Source: Limnephilus marmoratus
Lineage: Eukaryota; Arthropoda; Insecta; Trichoptera; Limnephilidae
Length of the DNA stretch: 64,000 bases
Direction of reading: 5' to 3'
Assembly (NCBI GenBank): GCA_917880885.1
Contig: OU862927.1
Span: forward strand, 38,095,571 to 38,159,570
Positions 1-10,058 of the stretch are shown here, piece after piece; the stretch's first letter is position 1; each line of letters starts with the position of its first letter. The position numbers and the translations under genes were made by a program. The notes below the pieces were generated by a model. The model had not been told where the DNA came from. It worked only from the letters and a program-made list of their open reading frames with translations, and did not search any database.

Positions 1-489
1 ATTACTGCCTCATGCATAATATTCTGCATCAATTTTCATCACGTGTTTGCAACAATTTTTCCAATCATCAGCACTTATGCTATTACATAATGCCCATTTT
101 CCGTTTTCCCGGTGTTTCAAATTTTCCATCTGCCTTTTCCCCTTCCTTGACAATTCGTCTTACCGTTGATTCAGATTTACCTGTGTGTGAAAAATCATTA
201 AAATTATTATTATATAAGGGAGTTTTAAAAACACACTCTAGATAATATTCACTTGGAAAGAAAGAAAGAGAAAACGAGAAAAAGGTAACTTTTCTACGAG
301 TTTAATATTATTTTTTTTATTGAGTTATTCCCTTTTTCTTGTGGCCGCATATTATCTGTCAAAATGAAGTGTCAAAATCAGATTTTTTTACCATAACCTC
401 AAATCAGATTGTAATGGTTATTATCGCTCGAAAATTGGCATAAATCTTGTAATATTAATGAAATTTATTAAACAAACTATACTACGTAC

Positions 490-622
490 CAGTCATTTCA
501 GCAGTTCGTTTGCAAACATCTTCTAAATTAAAAAGAAGCTTCTTCGCGTGACACTCGGCTAGGCAGCGTTGAAAAACGCAGAATATAACCCCTCTTGTAT
601 CACTATGTAATAATTTATTCAT
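490..622 (-). CDS. candidate first exon of an unidentified spliced gene
   Basis: On the minus strand an ATG at 622 opens 44 codons beginning MNKLLHSDTRGVIFCVFQ, with several spaced cysteines and ending RTAEMT. The frame runs straight into GTACGT (489-484), a good splice-donor match, so the piece reads like a first coding exon that continues beyond 484. The stretch LEDVCKRTAEMTG resembles the start of a helix-turn-helix in some insect and transposon-encoded proteins, but I cannot name the family. No acceptor or second exon was found in the 480 bases downstream. It could equally be an uninterrupted chance frame. Confidence 0.35.
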
Positions 623-1820
623 TTTAATTAAATTCAGGCAAACAATGAATAAAAATATTATCAAATCAGCGATATTCTACTCAGATTTAAGACAATAAAT
701 CAACCGTAACACGTTGATACACACAATATGATAACACATAATATGACAGCCATAAGAAACGTCATATAATTCGGTGTTGCCATAGTAATGAACACGTTTA
801 GTTCCAATTGAATTAATTTCTACACTTTCTTGCCAAACTTATACATGATTTGTGTTATTTTTAATATTTAAGTAGGTATGTCAGCTGTTAAAAAAAAAAA
901 TATTTTAAATCTAGAAATATCCGAAAAACTCTTCATTAACCTGTCTTGGAAACTAAGAGTCGAGAGGCTAAGGTTATCTTTTAAATCGTTAAGAGGAAAC
1001 TCGATCGCCGAGAAATATGAAAAATAAGTATTTTATTGTCGCTTTATTATATTTACTGTCGCTTTCTATTGATGTCACTGTCGCTCTTACTACCTCGAAT
1101 ACTGAGTGAAAGGGACAACTTTACCTCAGACTGGTAATACCTAAATTAAATCATCAAAATCGAGATTTTGTATGCCCCATTTTTCTCCTCCAAAAGTAGT
1201 AACTATTTCAATTTCTTTTTCACCAATAGAACAACATACTCTATGCTTTGCTTAATCAAAAATATATTGTCTGGTTTGTATACTGAAAGTTTGTTGTTGG
1301 CGTTCAAACCAGGCAATTTAAACGTTTTGTGGAAGGTCTTGACCCTCATAAGAATGAACTTAACGAATAAAACACAAAATGTATCGACATGCTAGTGGTT
1401 GATATCTATATTTTATTAAAAAAATATTTGTGGTGGTGTCAAAATTTAGAGAAAAAATTGAGGAATAAGTTTGTACGGACAACACGCCGCCCGGGTTCCC
1501 TCTTCCCTTTAATGTTAGCCCCGTTGAGACGTGGGTTTTTCTGGATTTCAATTGCCTTCGTAATTCAGCGTTCTCGATGGGTTGTGTGTCTTTCCAGGAC
1601 TAGTGAAGCAAATCGGAATCTTTTTTTAATAATTGATTATGTTTCATTCGAACTATCCTTGTTGTTGTAGATGACATTATTTAGCACGATTGAATGACTC
1701 TGCATACAATACCACCGCAAATATAGTTTGGAGAAACAACTCCAGAGGCTATTCGAGGAGAGGCTAGGTTTTTTGTTAAGTTAATATCTACTTCGGCGAC
1801 CACCATTTACTGATTTTTTT
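623..1820. other. AT-rich stretch with no supported feature
   Basis: Short open frames here show no recognisable motif. I see no repeat shared with the rest of the window and no RNA gene. Confidence 0.5.
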
Positions 1821-1824
1821 AACA

Positions 1825-2251
1825 ATAGCTTCTCACAGGAGGCTCTGAGGAAAAAAATCCCTCAGAGCCTGTGTCATCCATTGGGATGCCGTTTGGAGGT
1901 TTTTTTAGGGAAAGGAAGGAGAGGAAGTTCTGGAAAGGAAATAGGTATTAGAGTGGGTAGAAATCCGGGGGTCAGTGTGTTCAGAAGTGACGGAAGAATG
2001 ATTCATTCATTCCACTGCGGTCCAAATCCTGCAGAGACTCCTGCTGGAGTGGTCAAAAGATCTCCCTCAATCAGTCTCTCCCGATCCGGCCTGCCACGTA
2101 GTTGGCATCCGGACAAACTTGACCCATGAACCCGGGCACCTCTTCTAAGTTCCGAACGCAGCGAAACACTTGGGATGACCTATGGCAGAGGTTTTGGTTA
2201 TCCAGTAAATGGTTCCCGAGGCGGCGGTACCCATACCCGCCTCCCAAATTG
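1825..2251 (-). mobile_element. SINE-like retroposon, copy 1
   Basis: This is a near full-length minus-strand member of a roughly 430-450 bp family. Its 5' end is near 2250 (reverse complement of CTCCCAAATTG). Its 3' end near 1825 carries the hairpin tail with CCTGAGG/CCTCAGG arms that also ends the LINE copies at 4.6 and 61.3 kb. Relatives lie at 9606, 10608, 30970, 34436, 40913, 41484 and 50165. It has no coding capacity, and I could not place convincing Pol III A and B boxes. Mobilisation by the LINE through the shared tail is inferred. Confidence 0.7.
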
Positions 2252-2461
2252 AAATGATGGAGATGGAGGTCGCCAAAGTAGCCCTGGAATGGAGGCACCT
2301 TATCGAGGTGAAGTATCCCGAATCCGAAATCGACAAAGAGAAAAAGTAAATATGAAATGATTGAATCTGACCTTATGTTGGACAGCCCTGCATGACCGCA
2401 GCACCGTGAGAAGAGCCATCTGCTAAGTGCCCTTCAGAAATAATTACAAGCCATCAAGAGG

Positions 2462-2716
2462 GCGGCGCGCGGTGCAGGGTTGCCACAAATATATCGACTG
2501 CGGTTTGATAAAATCCTTTAGGCCACAAAATGAAAACTTTTCAGTTGTGATTTGAAACTCGATGAAACGAAAAATAGCGATACTAAATAGAGACAAATAC
2601 ATACATCTATTGGATTTACCCTGAGAAAGAATGAGATGGTAAAATCGGTCTCCTCTTTGTGCGGTGCTTCGTAGTCTCCCCACTCTTGTCATCTTCAGTC
2701 GTCTGAAGATTTCATT
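2462..2716. repeat. repeat family A, copy 1
   Basis: It contains the phrases GTGATTTGAAACTCGATGAAA and TGTGCGGTGCTTCGTAG, and relatives lie at 2810-2945, 26880-27135 and, inverted, at 39945-40110. It is non-coding and the element type is unknown. The family's constant 3' phrase about chart-like CCCACTC text is present in the 2.7 and 27.1 kb copies. Confidence 0.6.
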
Positions 2717-2809
2717 TCTTCTTTTTTATATATTAACATTATTTGTACTACACTAGCAACTTACATACTTTTGTATTTGTTAAAGTTTGTGTTAAACTTT
2801 TGTTAAAGC

Positions 2810-2945
2810 ATTTGAAGTGAAAACTTCTTTAGTACCGTTGTGATTTGAAACTCGATGAAACGAAAAATAGATAAACACGTACATTTATACATTTATAGTA
2901 TATAGCCTGCGAGAGAATGAGATAGTATAATAGGTCCCCTCTTTC
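2810..2945. repeat. repeat family A, copy 2, fused to a C-rich repeat
   Basis: It repeats the GTGATTTGAAACTCGATGAAA core of the copy at 2462 within 300 bases. It then runs into a C-rich block instead of the usual end, so the two repeats are joined as a chimera. Confidence 0.5.
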
Positions 2946-3400
2946 CTCCATACCCTGGTCCTCCACTCCCCAACCCCCCTCTCCCCCTCACCACACTCCC
3001 CACTCACCATCCCCGCCATACCCGTTACATTCATTTTTCAAACAGCTCGCGTGCCACCTATTAAAGCGTAATAATCAAACACCCGCAGTTTCGCATTTAT
3101 AATATTACTATAGATTAGCACAATTTTAACTATCAAAGGGATCTCCATAGTAACCGAAACAAATTAAAAAAGGACAGTGCACGTCAAATAATTACTTATA
3201 GTTACCAAGCAACGCTTTGCTTTTCGTCTGGACAATAAAATTGTAATAAATAATTTCATAACGAAAGAGCTTATTCATAACGCCAGAGCTTACCAATATA
3301 TACAGCCTATCCTACTCGCAAATAATGTAGCTTTCTATTATTAGTGAAAGAATTTTTAAAGTATCCATACAAACTTTCGCCTATATAATATTAATAGGAT
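2946..3400 (+). repeat. C-rich retroelement-like repeat, 5'-incomplete copy
   Basis: A pyrimidine-rich run (CCCCTC and CCCCAC units) leads into CAGCTCGCGTGCCACCTATT, which is shared with copies at 51.24, 51.73 and, inverted, 55.09 kb. The segment ends near 3396 in a phrase, TATAATATTAATAGGAT, that resembles 3' ends of repeats I know from Lepidoptera. There is no coding content. Confidence 0.5.
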
Positions 3401-3679
3401 TTAAAATTACTATCTTGGCCCACATAAATGTAGGGCGTAAGATCTCGGTTCATTTTGTATTTTTTAAGTCTATGGTGGTTAATAAAATAATTCCACCTCG
3501 AATTTATAATTGTCTTCAGAAAATGATTATTTTATATTGACTTGAAATATCGAAATAATTTAAATCTACGAAAAATCACCTTAGGCGCTATACAATTATT
3601 AAAAAAAAAAATAAAAGAGTGTTAATATTTATGATTAATATTCAAATTCCATTGACTTACGTTTTTAGATTTTCACGAG

Positions 3680-3822
3680 CAAAAGTATTTTCGTTATTTG
3701 TTTTAGAGGTGTTATGCCATGTTGCGCTACCTCCTCCTTTAGCCAACGTTTCGGACAGTGTTTCAGTGTCCATCATCAGGACAGATCCGGTAGATCCGAC
3801 AGATGTGTAATTGTTAGTGGCT
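3680..3822 (-). repeat. hammerhead-motif repeat, copy 1
   Basis: Minus-strand member of a family of six loci marked by the phrase GTTATGCC next to GCGCTACCTCC. The hammerhead-like core lies at 3782-3742: CTGATGA, a GGACA/TGTCC stem, then GAAAC. The copy at 4940-5080 lies in the opposite orientation, so the two flank the LINE fragment and tandem repeat between them as inverted repeats. Confidence 0.65.
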
Positions 3823-3828
3823 ATACAC

Positions 3829-4631
3829 TACAAACTCCAATATCTCGGAGGGCTTTGAAGCAAAGAATGGACGGTTACCTCAAGAGTGTTTTCTCTTGGG
3901 GTAAGAATAACCTCGTCGAATTTAATGTTTCAAAGACCCAATCATGTTTGATAACGTCTAAAAGGGATTGAAATGAAAATCTAGTCTCCTTCAAAGGAAG
4001 CAATCTTCCGAACAGGACCTCCATCGATACGCTTGGTGTAACTCTAAGTGACCAGCTCAGGTACGGGGGCTCCATCGAAACCAGAGTTAAGTTAGCCTCT
4101 CAGAAACTGGGCGTACTGTACAGGGCCCGCAGATACTTTAAAAGTACACAACTGCTAACCCTGTACAAATTGCAAGTGCGCCCCACGGTTGAATTTGGCA
4201 GCCACCTTTGGTCTGGAGCTCCAAAATACCTAAAAAAAACCCTTGACTCTGTGCAGAAATGGGCGGTCCGTTTGATAGATTCTCCCATCTTAACAGACGG
4301 ACTGCAATTTTTAGAGCACAGGCGTCAGGTGGGAATGCTGTCCTTGTTCTACCGGTATTACAATGGAAGATGCTCCGAGGAACTAGCGTCATTGATCCTC
4401 TTGGCACCGGTGCATAGACGGGAAACACGCCAAACACGCGCCCAACATTTGTACACGGTTGACATTAGTCACTTGAGAACGGGTCGTTTCTATGACTCTC
4501 TTCAAGACCCGTGTTCACTCCTTCCTTTCCTCAAAAAGACCCTCCACACAGAATCTTCAAAGATGACATAGGCCCTGAGGGAAGTTATTTTCCCCAGGAT
4601 CTCCTGTGTGGAGTTAATGTAAAAAAAAAAA
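3829..4631 (+). pseudogene. LINE family L1, 5'-truncated 3' fragment of the reverse transcriptase gene
   Basis: About 240 codons in one frame match, almost residue for residue, the C-terminal half of the long reverse transcriptase at 61.3-63.0 kb, starting at RRALKQRMDGYL and running through QKLGVLYRARRYF and LTDGLQFLEHRR. The catalytic RT motifs are missing because of 5' truncation. One TGA at 3969 replaces an expected arginine codon (likely CGA to TGA), and the frame is disturbed after 4490. The 3' end (4531-4631) holds a nested hairpin, with CTCCACACAG pairing with CTGTGTGGAG, followed by an A-run. It is a dead insertion. Confidence 0.85.
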
Positions 4632-4880
4632 TGTGTCGCCACTGCCTGTTATCGGTTATTTTGTACCGGTGACTAGCGATCACTAGATGACAGTGGATTC
4701 GAGGAACAAGCTAATTTGTAACAGGTTCCGACGCCATTGCCTATCTCGGTTACTTTGTATCGGTGACTTGCGATAACTGGATGACAGTGGATTCGAGGAA
4801 CAGTTTTTTTGGAACCAGTTCTTATTGTAGCACGCCTTATTACGGAGGCAATCGAAATCTACAACCATTTTTTTTGTAAT
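4625..4880 (+). repeat. repeat family X, two tandem units
   Basis: Two units of about 104 bp each carry CGGTTACTTTGTATCGGTGA or a close variant and GACAGTGGATTCGAGGAAC. Related single copies lie at 20935-21125 and 43890-44075. The longer copies carry a perfect arm pair GGAACTGGTT/AACCAGTTCC, so the RNA or single strand can fold. Confidence 0.65.
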
Positions 4881-4939
4881 ACCAGCTCGTAGTGGAGTGG
4901 AGCTGGCAACACGGTATCGTTTGCAAGTAAATAAACACA

Positions 4940-5080
4940 CATTTCACCACTAACAATTACCGGATCTGTCTGAACTGCCCTGGAGATGGACACTGCAACG
5001 CTGACCGAAACGTTGGCTAAAGAAGGAGGTAGCGCAACACGGCATAACATCCCAAAAACAAATAACGAAAAAAAATTTTT
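4940..5080 (+). repeat. hammerhead-motif repeat, copy 2 (core decayed)
   Basis: It is the inverted partner of copy 1. The family phrase GGAGGTAGCGCAACACGGCA is intact, but the catalytic box reads CTGGAGA in place of CTGATGA and stem II is weakened, so self-cleavage would not be expected. The GAAACGTTGGC box at about 5007-5017 is kept. Confidence 0.6.
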
Positions 5081-6250
5081 TCATTGATATCAAAAAATAA
5101 TAATATTAAAAAATTTCATTAATGGATTTTTACAATTTAATTCATTTTGTTTAGTTATCATTGGTTCTTCCGACAAATATGTCACTGCTCAGATTTACAT
5201 TGAGGATTTATCTCGGCTTTCAGCGGTGCCTTAATCTATCAATCAATTTACTACTTGTATCTATGAACTTAAAACTTCTTACTTAAAACATCGTTTTTGT
5301 ATTTATTTATTGAGATCGTCTTTGACAATTTTATTCTTCGTATTTTAGGGCAGTCAAACTAAGACGGAAGGCTGCTCTGTCATTTCATAAAAAATATAAT
5401 TTTGGATTTGAAGTCAAAATACCAAACCTAATTAAATAATATATATATTTTATTTAGTGGGATTTAGTAGAGATGTTAGGTGTTCATTTAATAAATTTTA
5501 TTCGGTTAATTTGTGTAATTTTACAATTTACTTATTTATTTTAGGCATAGACATATGAATATGTATAGACCTGCCCTATGTGATAAAAGCGTGATAAAGT
5601 ATGGAGCCGGCTGGGCTTACGAGAGCCTCGCTTGAATCTAAAAAATGTGACCAGCGTCGAGCTCACATCGTACATTTTACGAAATAACACGGCAAAAATG
5701 ATAGCTTGTGCTATACAAATATGTCGCTCATAACGAATGTGGGCAGTTCTCCAGTGAGCTCGTCGCTGGTTACAGGGGTAATAAATTATGAAACATCTGT
5801 AAAAGTGTCTTAACTAAATACGGCAACAAAATATTCGTCTGTGAAAAGTGGCGAACTTTACTTTGCCGCATTTGGACTTCGCAAATATGTTAATAACCTG
5901 GCGAGCAATTCGCGCTCCCATGTAAAAAGGTATATTCATTCAAAAGCAGATTTTGCTTTTAAGAACTAAATGGTGATATTATAATGCGAGATGCCTATAT
6001 ACTGTCAGATTGGTTTTTAATTAATCACAGTCACCTTTCCCCCTCTTCGCCCCCCATAGTTTTGTTTTACCCCTCATCTGTATCTTCTCGTCTATTAAAT
6101 TTGGATGATTTTAGGGAAAGAAACAGTTTGTGATTTGATTAATTTATACGTGTATAACTTACCTACCTGAGAAACATTATACTATTATATTGTGTATCTA
6201 GAAATTAAACAGTAATCTTACATCCAGTAAGAGATATAACATTATTATAA
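5081..6250. other. non-coding stretch with one short inverted repeat
   Basis: There is no supported gene. A pair of arms, about 5650-5668 and 5752-5772 (GTGACCAGCG...CGAGCTCAC against its complement), encloses about 85 bases and may be the core of an eroded foldback MITE. The segment ends in a 30-base A-run at 6252-6281. Confidence 0.4.
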
Positions 6251-6281
<31 letters not shown>

Positions 6282-6282
<1 letters not shown>

Positions 6283-7610
6283 CCTTTGATATATGAAATA
6301 CTCCTACAAAAAATGGAACATTTGGGTATAGTCGGAAAATCTTTAAAGCTCCTCCGAAGCTACCTATCTGATAGATATTGCCTTGTCGACATCGAAGGGA
6401 ACCTAAGCGGCTTTGGAAAAATCACATGTGGAGTGCCACAGGGCTCGATTCTAGGACCCCTACTTTTCTTACTATACATCAATGATATAACTAAATGCGG
6501 CATCTTGGGAAAACTTCAACTTTACGCTGATGATACTGTGATCTATTATCGTTGTAAAAATCTGAGGGAACTTAAATCTCTAATGAATAACGATCTCGTA
6601 AAGTTAGCTAAATGGTTGCGGATAAATAAATTAAGCCTCAATGTCAAAAAAACTCACTACCTCACTTTCGGGAAAAAAGATTACATTACAATGAATATTA
6701 CTCTTGGAAATGAAAAGCTCCAAAATGTACAAGTAACGAAATATTTAGGGTTATTTATAGATTCTAACCTATCGTGGAACTCCCATGTTGAATATGTTAA
6801 ATCCAAAATTTCCCCGATAACTGGTGTACTCTATCGACTTCAAGATGTGCTCCCCACAGCTTTACTGCGTGCCACATATTATGCTCTGATCCACTCTCAC
6901 CTAAGTTATCTGGTTAGTATCTGGGGCACCATTACTAAGAAACAAATATCTGAAATACAAGTAATCCAAAATAGAGCCATAAGAAATATATACCATCTTC
7001 CATGGGATACGCATGTCAAAGACATATACTCACTGACACAAATTCTTCCCTTTACCATTCTGCCAAAATATAGCATCACCACTGCCATCCTACAAATAAT
7101 TCAACACTCGTCACACACCAACACTAAACCAGCCTTTAATTCCGATATACACCAGCACAAAACACGATCACAAAATCAAATACACCTATCGTCATCTACA
7201 CACACAACTAAATTTGGAATTAACTCCTTACAATACATCGCACATACGCAATACAACGCATTACCTAATGTACTAAAACTACCAGCATCAAACAAAAAAA
7301 TATTGGCAAAGGCTCTAAAAGGATATTTTCTCAGCAACTTTATTAACCAGTGACGAAGTTATCTGTCTTCCTTTGTAACTCTTATATATTCTTCAATTAC
7401 CTGTATCAAGTGTGTCTAGTCCATTTAAAAATCTATGTATTGTTCATTGATTTCCGTGTTCTTATGTAAAAATAATTTTCCTTTAGATATATAATATTGT
7501 CCTTCCCGAAATGAGTTTTATTAAACTCATTGGGAGTAATGTATTATAAATTTTATGTAATAATTTTGTAATATATTATCTCTAATAAATAAAAAAAAAA
7601 AAATAAAAAT
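6282..7610 (+). mobile_element. LINE family L2, 5'-truncated copy
   Basis: The element starts inside the reverse transcriptase, directly after a 30-base A-run, with codons for AFD of RT motif A. It ends after 7585 in an A-rich tail. Its 3' untranslated part has a GAGTTTTATTAAACTC hairpin, also found in the relative at 28019-28840. No endonuclease part is present. The target may have been an older poly(A) tail. Confidence 0.8.
6286..7353 (+). CDS. LINE L2 reverse transcriptase, C-terminal two thirds (partial)
   Basis: The frame encodes about 355 residues with no stop. RT motif B is GVPQGSILGPLLFLLYINDI near residue 49, and the catalytic YADD box follows near residue 80 (LYADDTVIY). After it come the thumb and the long C-terminal segment typical of the Jockey/CR1 group, including NVKKTHYLTFG and KYLGLFIDSNLSWNSHV. 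The minus-strand frame at 28194-28838 is a diverged relative. The start is not natural: the AFD of motif A lies in another frame just upstream, so the protein lacks its fingers and the first catalytic aspartate in frame. It would be inactive. Clade placement is by overall look only. Confidence 0.85.
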   Translation: MIYEILLQKMEHLGIVGKSLKLLRSYLSDRYCLVDIEGNLSGFGKITCGVPQGSILGPLLFLLYINDITKCGILGKLQLYADDTVIYYRCKNLRELKSLMNNDLVKLAKWLRINKLSLNVKKTHYLTFGKKDYITMNITLGNEKLQNVQVTKYLGLFIDSNLSWNSHVEYVKSKISPITGVLYRLQDVLPTALLRATYYALIHSHLSYLVSIWGTITKKQISEIQVIQNRAIRNIYHLPWDTHVKDIYSLTQILPFTILPKYSITTAILQIIQHSSHTNTKPAFNSDIHQHKTRSQNQIHLSSSTHTTKFGINSLQYIAHTQYNALPNVLKLPASNKKILAKALKGYFLSNFINQ

Positions 7611-7721
7611 AACAGGTAGTATGTAATATATGTCACTACATAATATATCATAACATTTATGCAGTTTCGCACTCATTTTATTTTCATCACAATTGAAGAT
7701 ATCTATATCAGAGAGATTGTT

Positions 7722-8045
7722 AACCCTTCCGCAGCCAACTGGGGCCGAAGGTAGACCCCAAAATAACTATCCTTCTTATATCTACTTAAATACATGAAAT
7801 ATATTTTAAGTATTTTAGGTATTCCTGCGCAAAGGATTAATACATAATATGCCATTTAAAAAAAAATGTGAAAAAATCGTTGATCGCAGGAAAAAATATT
7901 TTGTCAAATATAGGTAGGTAATATTCCCTGCAAAAACATAAAAAACAAAAAAAAAATCAAAAAAAGAAAAAGTGTTTTCTTTGGTTTAAAAGTTTAAAAA
8001 AATGGGGTCATCAGCCGACCCCCACGGTTACGGACGTCCTGTTTG
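7722..8045. mobile_element. possible MITE with imperfect terminal inverted repeats
   Basis: Left CCGCAGCCAACTGGGG...GACCCCA (7730-7760) aligns, with gaps and mismatches, to the reverse complement of 8004-8042 (TGGGGTC...GACCCCC...CGTCC). The interior is AT-rich and non-coding. TTAA lies at 7721-7724, just outside the left end, but I could not find a matching duplication on the right. Confidence 0.35.
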
Positions 8046-8064
8046 GCATCTTGGCCTGTCAAGA

Positions 8065-8275
8065 GTTATTATATATAATATATCTTTATTCAATGAAATT
8101 GGCAACATTATAACTAAAAAAGTACATGTTCAATGTAGATTACAAATTGATTACATCCGTACAAAAAAATTAACAAAAAGAAAGTAATGTGAGAACGGTT
8201 ACACAGAAGTAGCATAATTATACAATATTTTTAGTTGTGCGTAGCCTGCCTCACTAGGTGAACCTGTACTGAGGC
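8065..8275 (-). repeat. LINE family L3, solo 3' untranslated end
   Basis: Read on the minus strand it carries the hairpin CTGCCTCAGTACAGG...CCTAGTGAGGCAGG followed by an AATAAAGATAT tail. The same hairpin hallmark occurs at 29215-29450 (minus) and in the 3' part of the LINE at 42147-42758 (CCTCAGCACAGG...CTAGTGAGGAGG). No coding part is left here. Confidence 0.6.
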
Positions 8276-8653
8276 AGAATTTTTTGTAAATTGTTTCTCA
8301 CAATTTTATCTATGGTTGTTTATAAATGTATAATGTAGGTTTCTATACAGCAAAAACTTTATTTTAGTTTACATCATTGTTTGCATAGACATAATACAAA
8401 ACTGCAAGGTTGTTACTACAATAACAACTGTCAATAACTATATACCGAATATATATCGAGCACAGTCTCAAGCAAGGATCATACTGAGCAGACGCAACGC
8501 CACGCAACGTTCCTGTACCGTTCACACTGGCCAGACGTACGTACGCGTCGCTGTGACCACGTGACAAGGGGTCTCTGGTTGTGCGCAGGCGCGTTTGATT
8601 TGACACATTTGACATTTATTTTTTAGGTTATGTTTATGTGATTCTCTTAGCAG

Positions 8654-8994
8654 ATGACAGCTTTGCCATATCTTGAAAGTGAATTTGAAGATGATTTGCT
8701 ACGATTATTATTGTTAAATCAATATTCTCGTAAAAAGAAAAAAGTGAGAAGTATTTGGGTCCACAACATTAACAAGCAAAGACAAATGTTTGGAGAGTTC
8801 CATACTTTAGTAAAGGAACTAGAATCTGATGACGGATGATTCTTCATGTACTTCCGTATGAGTAAAATGGTATTTGAAGAGCTTCACAGCATAATTGAAT
8901 TATTGGATATGACATAAAAAAAGAAAACACACATCTTCGAAAGTCAATTGGGACCAGAGAAAGATCTAAAGTTTGGTTGACATTCATTATAGGG
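8654..8994 (+). pseudogene. Harbinger transposase, N-terminal fragment
   Basis: ATG at 8654 opens 61 codons with the family's N-terminal look: KKVRSIWVHNINKQRQMFGE, then FHTLVKELESDDG, before a TGA at 8837. Past that stop the same frame gives FFMYFRMSKMVFEELHSI. After a frame change near 8920 it gives THLRKSIGTRERSKVWLTF, which corresponds to the conserved block upstream of the catalytic core. The DDE core itself is absent. The product would be inactive. The domain match is from memory of the family, not from a search. Confidence 0.75.
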
Positions 8995-9009
8995 GTATAA
9001 TATTGAAAA

Positions 9010-9138
9010 TCATGCCATAAATGGCTGAAATTTCTTCCTAAGTTGCACTGCGTATGCAGAATCTCTATAATCCTGTAATTTGATTTTATAAATAACTTCG
9101 TGCCGTCTAAAAGCTTCAATAAACTGTTCGTCATCCAT
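9010..9138 (-). CDS. MADF-domain gene fragment of the Harbinger element
   Basis: A 42-codon minus-strand frame starts MDDEQFIEAFRRHEVIYKIK and continues with LQDYRDSAYAVQ before a TGA at 9010. The spacing FIEAFRRHEVIY-x5-QDYRD is that of the start of a MADF (Myb/SANT-like) domain. Harbinger elements encode such a DNA-binding partner for the transposase in a second gene. Only about half a domain remains, and it ends at the internal deletion point. The convergent orientation to the transposase piece supports the reading. Confidence 0.65.
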   Translation of the reverse strand: MDDEQFIEAFRRHEVIYKIKLQDYRDSAYAVQLRKKFQPFMA

Positions 9139-9605
9139 TTTTTAATAATATCTGTCAAAAAAACAACCATAGATATAGCGAAACAACGTTAGATGCTCAG
9201 ATAACACCAAAAAGATCTAAAATCATCTCGTAGTAGGCGTGACCATACCCCCTCCACCTTCCACATGGCCCACGCCGATCTGGCTGTGGCAGATCAACGT
9301 CGCGTAGGGGGCGTCGGTTTGCGTTGCGTGGAGCTAGTCTGATTCTAAAGCACCCGTTTCCATAGAAAATGTGTGGATGGTAAGCAGTCCAGATATGGAA
9401 ATGGTGACGTCAACCCACGTGGCGTGGCGTTGCGTGGGCTTAGTGTGGTCTTACCTTTATAAGGCAAGCATTTTAGTTTGAATTTAATTTAAGAGTGTTT
9501 TTCTTTAAAAATATTACACGAACATGTGTGCCGTGTATGTACTTTCAAATATATTCTGTTCAATAATTCAGGACAGTCAGTTACGTTATTTACGATTTTA
9601 TATAG

Positions 9606-10058
9606 CAATTTGGGAGGCGGGTATGGGTACCGCTGCCCCGGGAATCTTTTATTGGATAACCAAACTGCCACAGGTCACCCCAAGTGGTTCGCTACGTTTG
9701 GTGACTTAACAGGGGTGCCGGGTTCATAGGGTAATATTTGTCCGGCGGATGCGTCTGCCCACCAGCTGCATGACAGGCCGGATCGGGAGAGAATGGTTAA
9801 GGGAGTCCCTTTGACTTCTCCAGCCATACTCTCCCGGCACATCACCTAGCACCGCAGTGGGAGGGATGGATTCGTCCGTCACTCCTGGACATACTGACCT
9901 CCAGATTCCTATCCACCCCTAATACCATTTTCCTTCCCAGAACTTATTCTCTTTCCGTATCCTAAAAACTCCCTCCACACAGCATCCACAAAGATGACAT
10001 AGGCCCTGAGGGGAATATTTTACTCAGGGTCTCCTGTATGAAGCTAATGTAAAAAAAA
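9606..10058 (+). mobile_element. SINE-like retroposon, copy 2 (full length)
   Basis: This is the best plus-strand reference copy. It opens CAATTTGGGAGGCGGGTA, passes GGTCACCCCAAGTGGTTCGC, and ends with CCCTCCACACAGCATCC...GACATAGGCCCTGAGG and an A-run at 10050-10058. The last 85 bases match the 3' tail of LINE family L1 at 4531-4631. It is non-coding. The 5' half shows no certain tRNA, 5S or 7SL origin. Confidence 0.75.

Larger units (their letters stand above)
8474..9457 (+). mobile_element. PIF/Harbinger-type DNA transposon, internally deleted
   Basis: The ends form imperfect terminal inverted repeats of about 36 bp. Left ACGCAACGCCACGCAACG (8492 on) pairs with right CGTGGCGTGGCGTTGCGT (9419-9436). 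Between them sit the first part of a Harbinger transposase (plus) and the first part of a MADF-domain gene (minus), the convergent pair expected for this superfamily. At 984 bp it is far shorter than an autonomous element of several kb, so it is a deletion derivative. No clear 3 bp target duplication was found. Confidence 0.75.
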
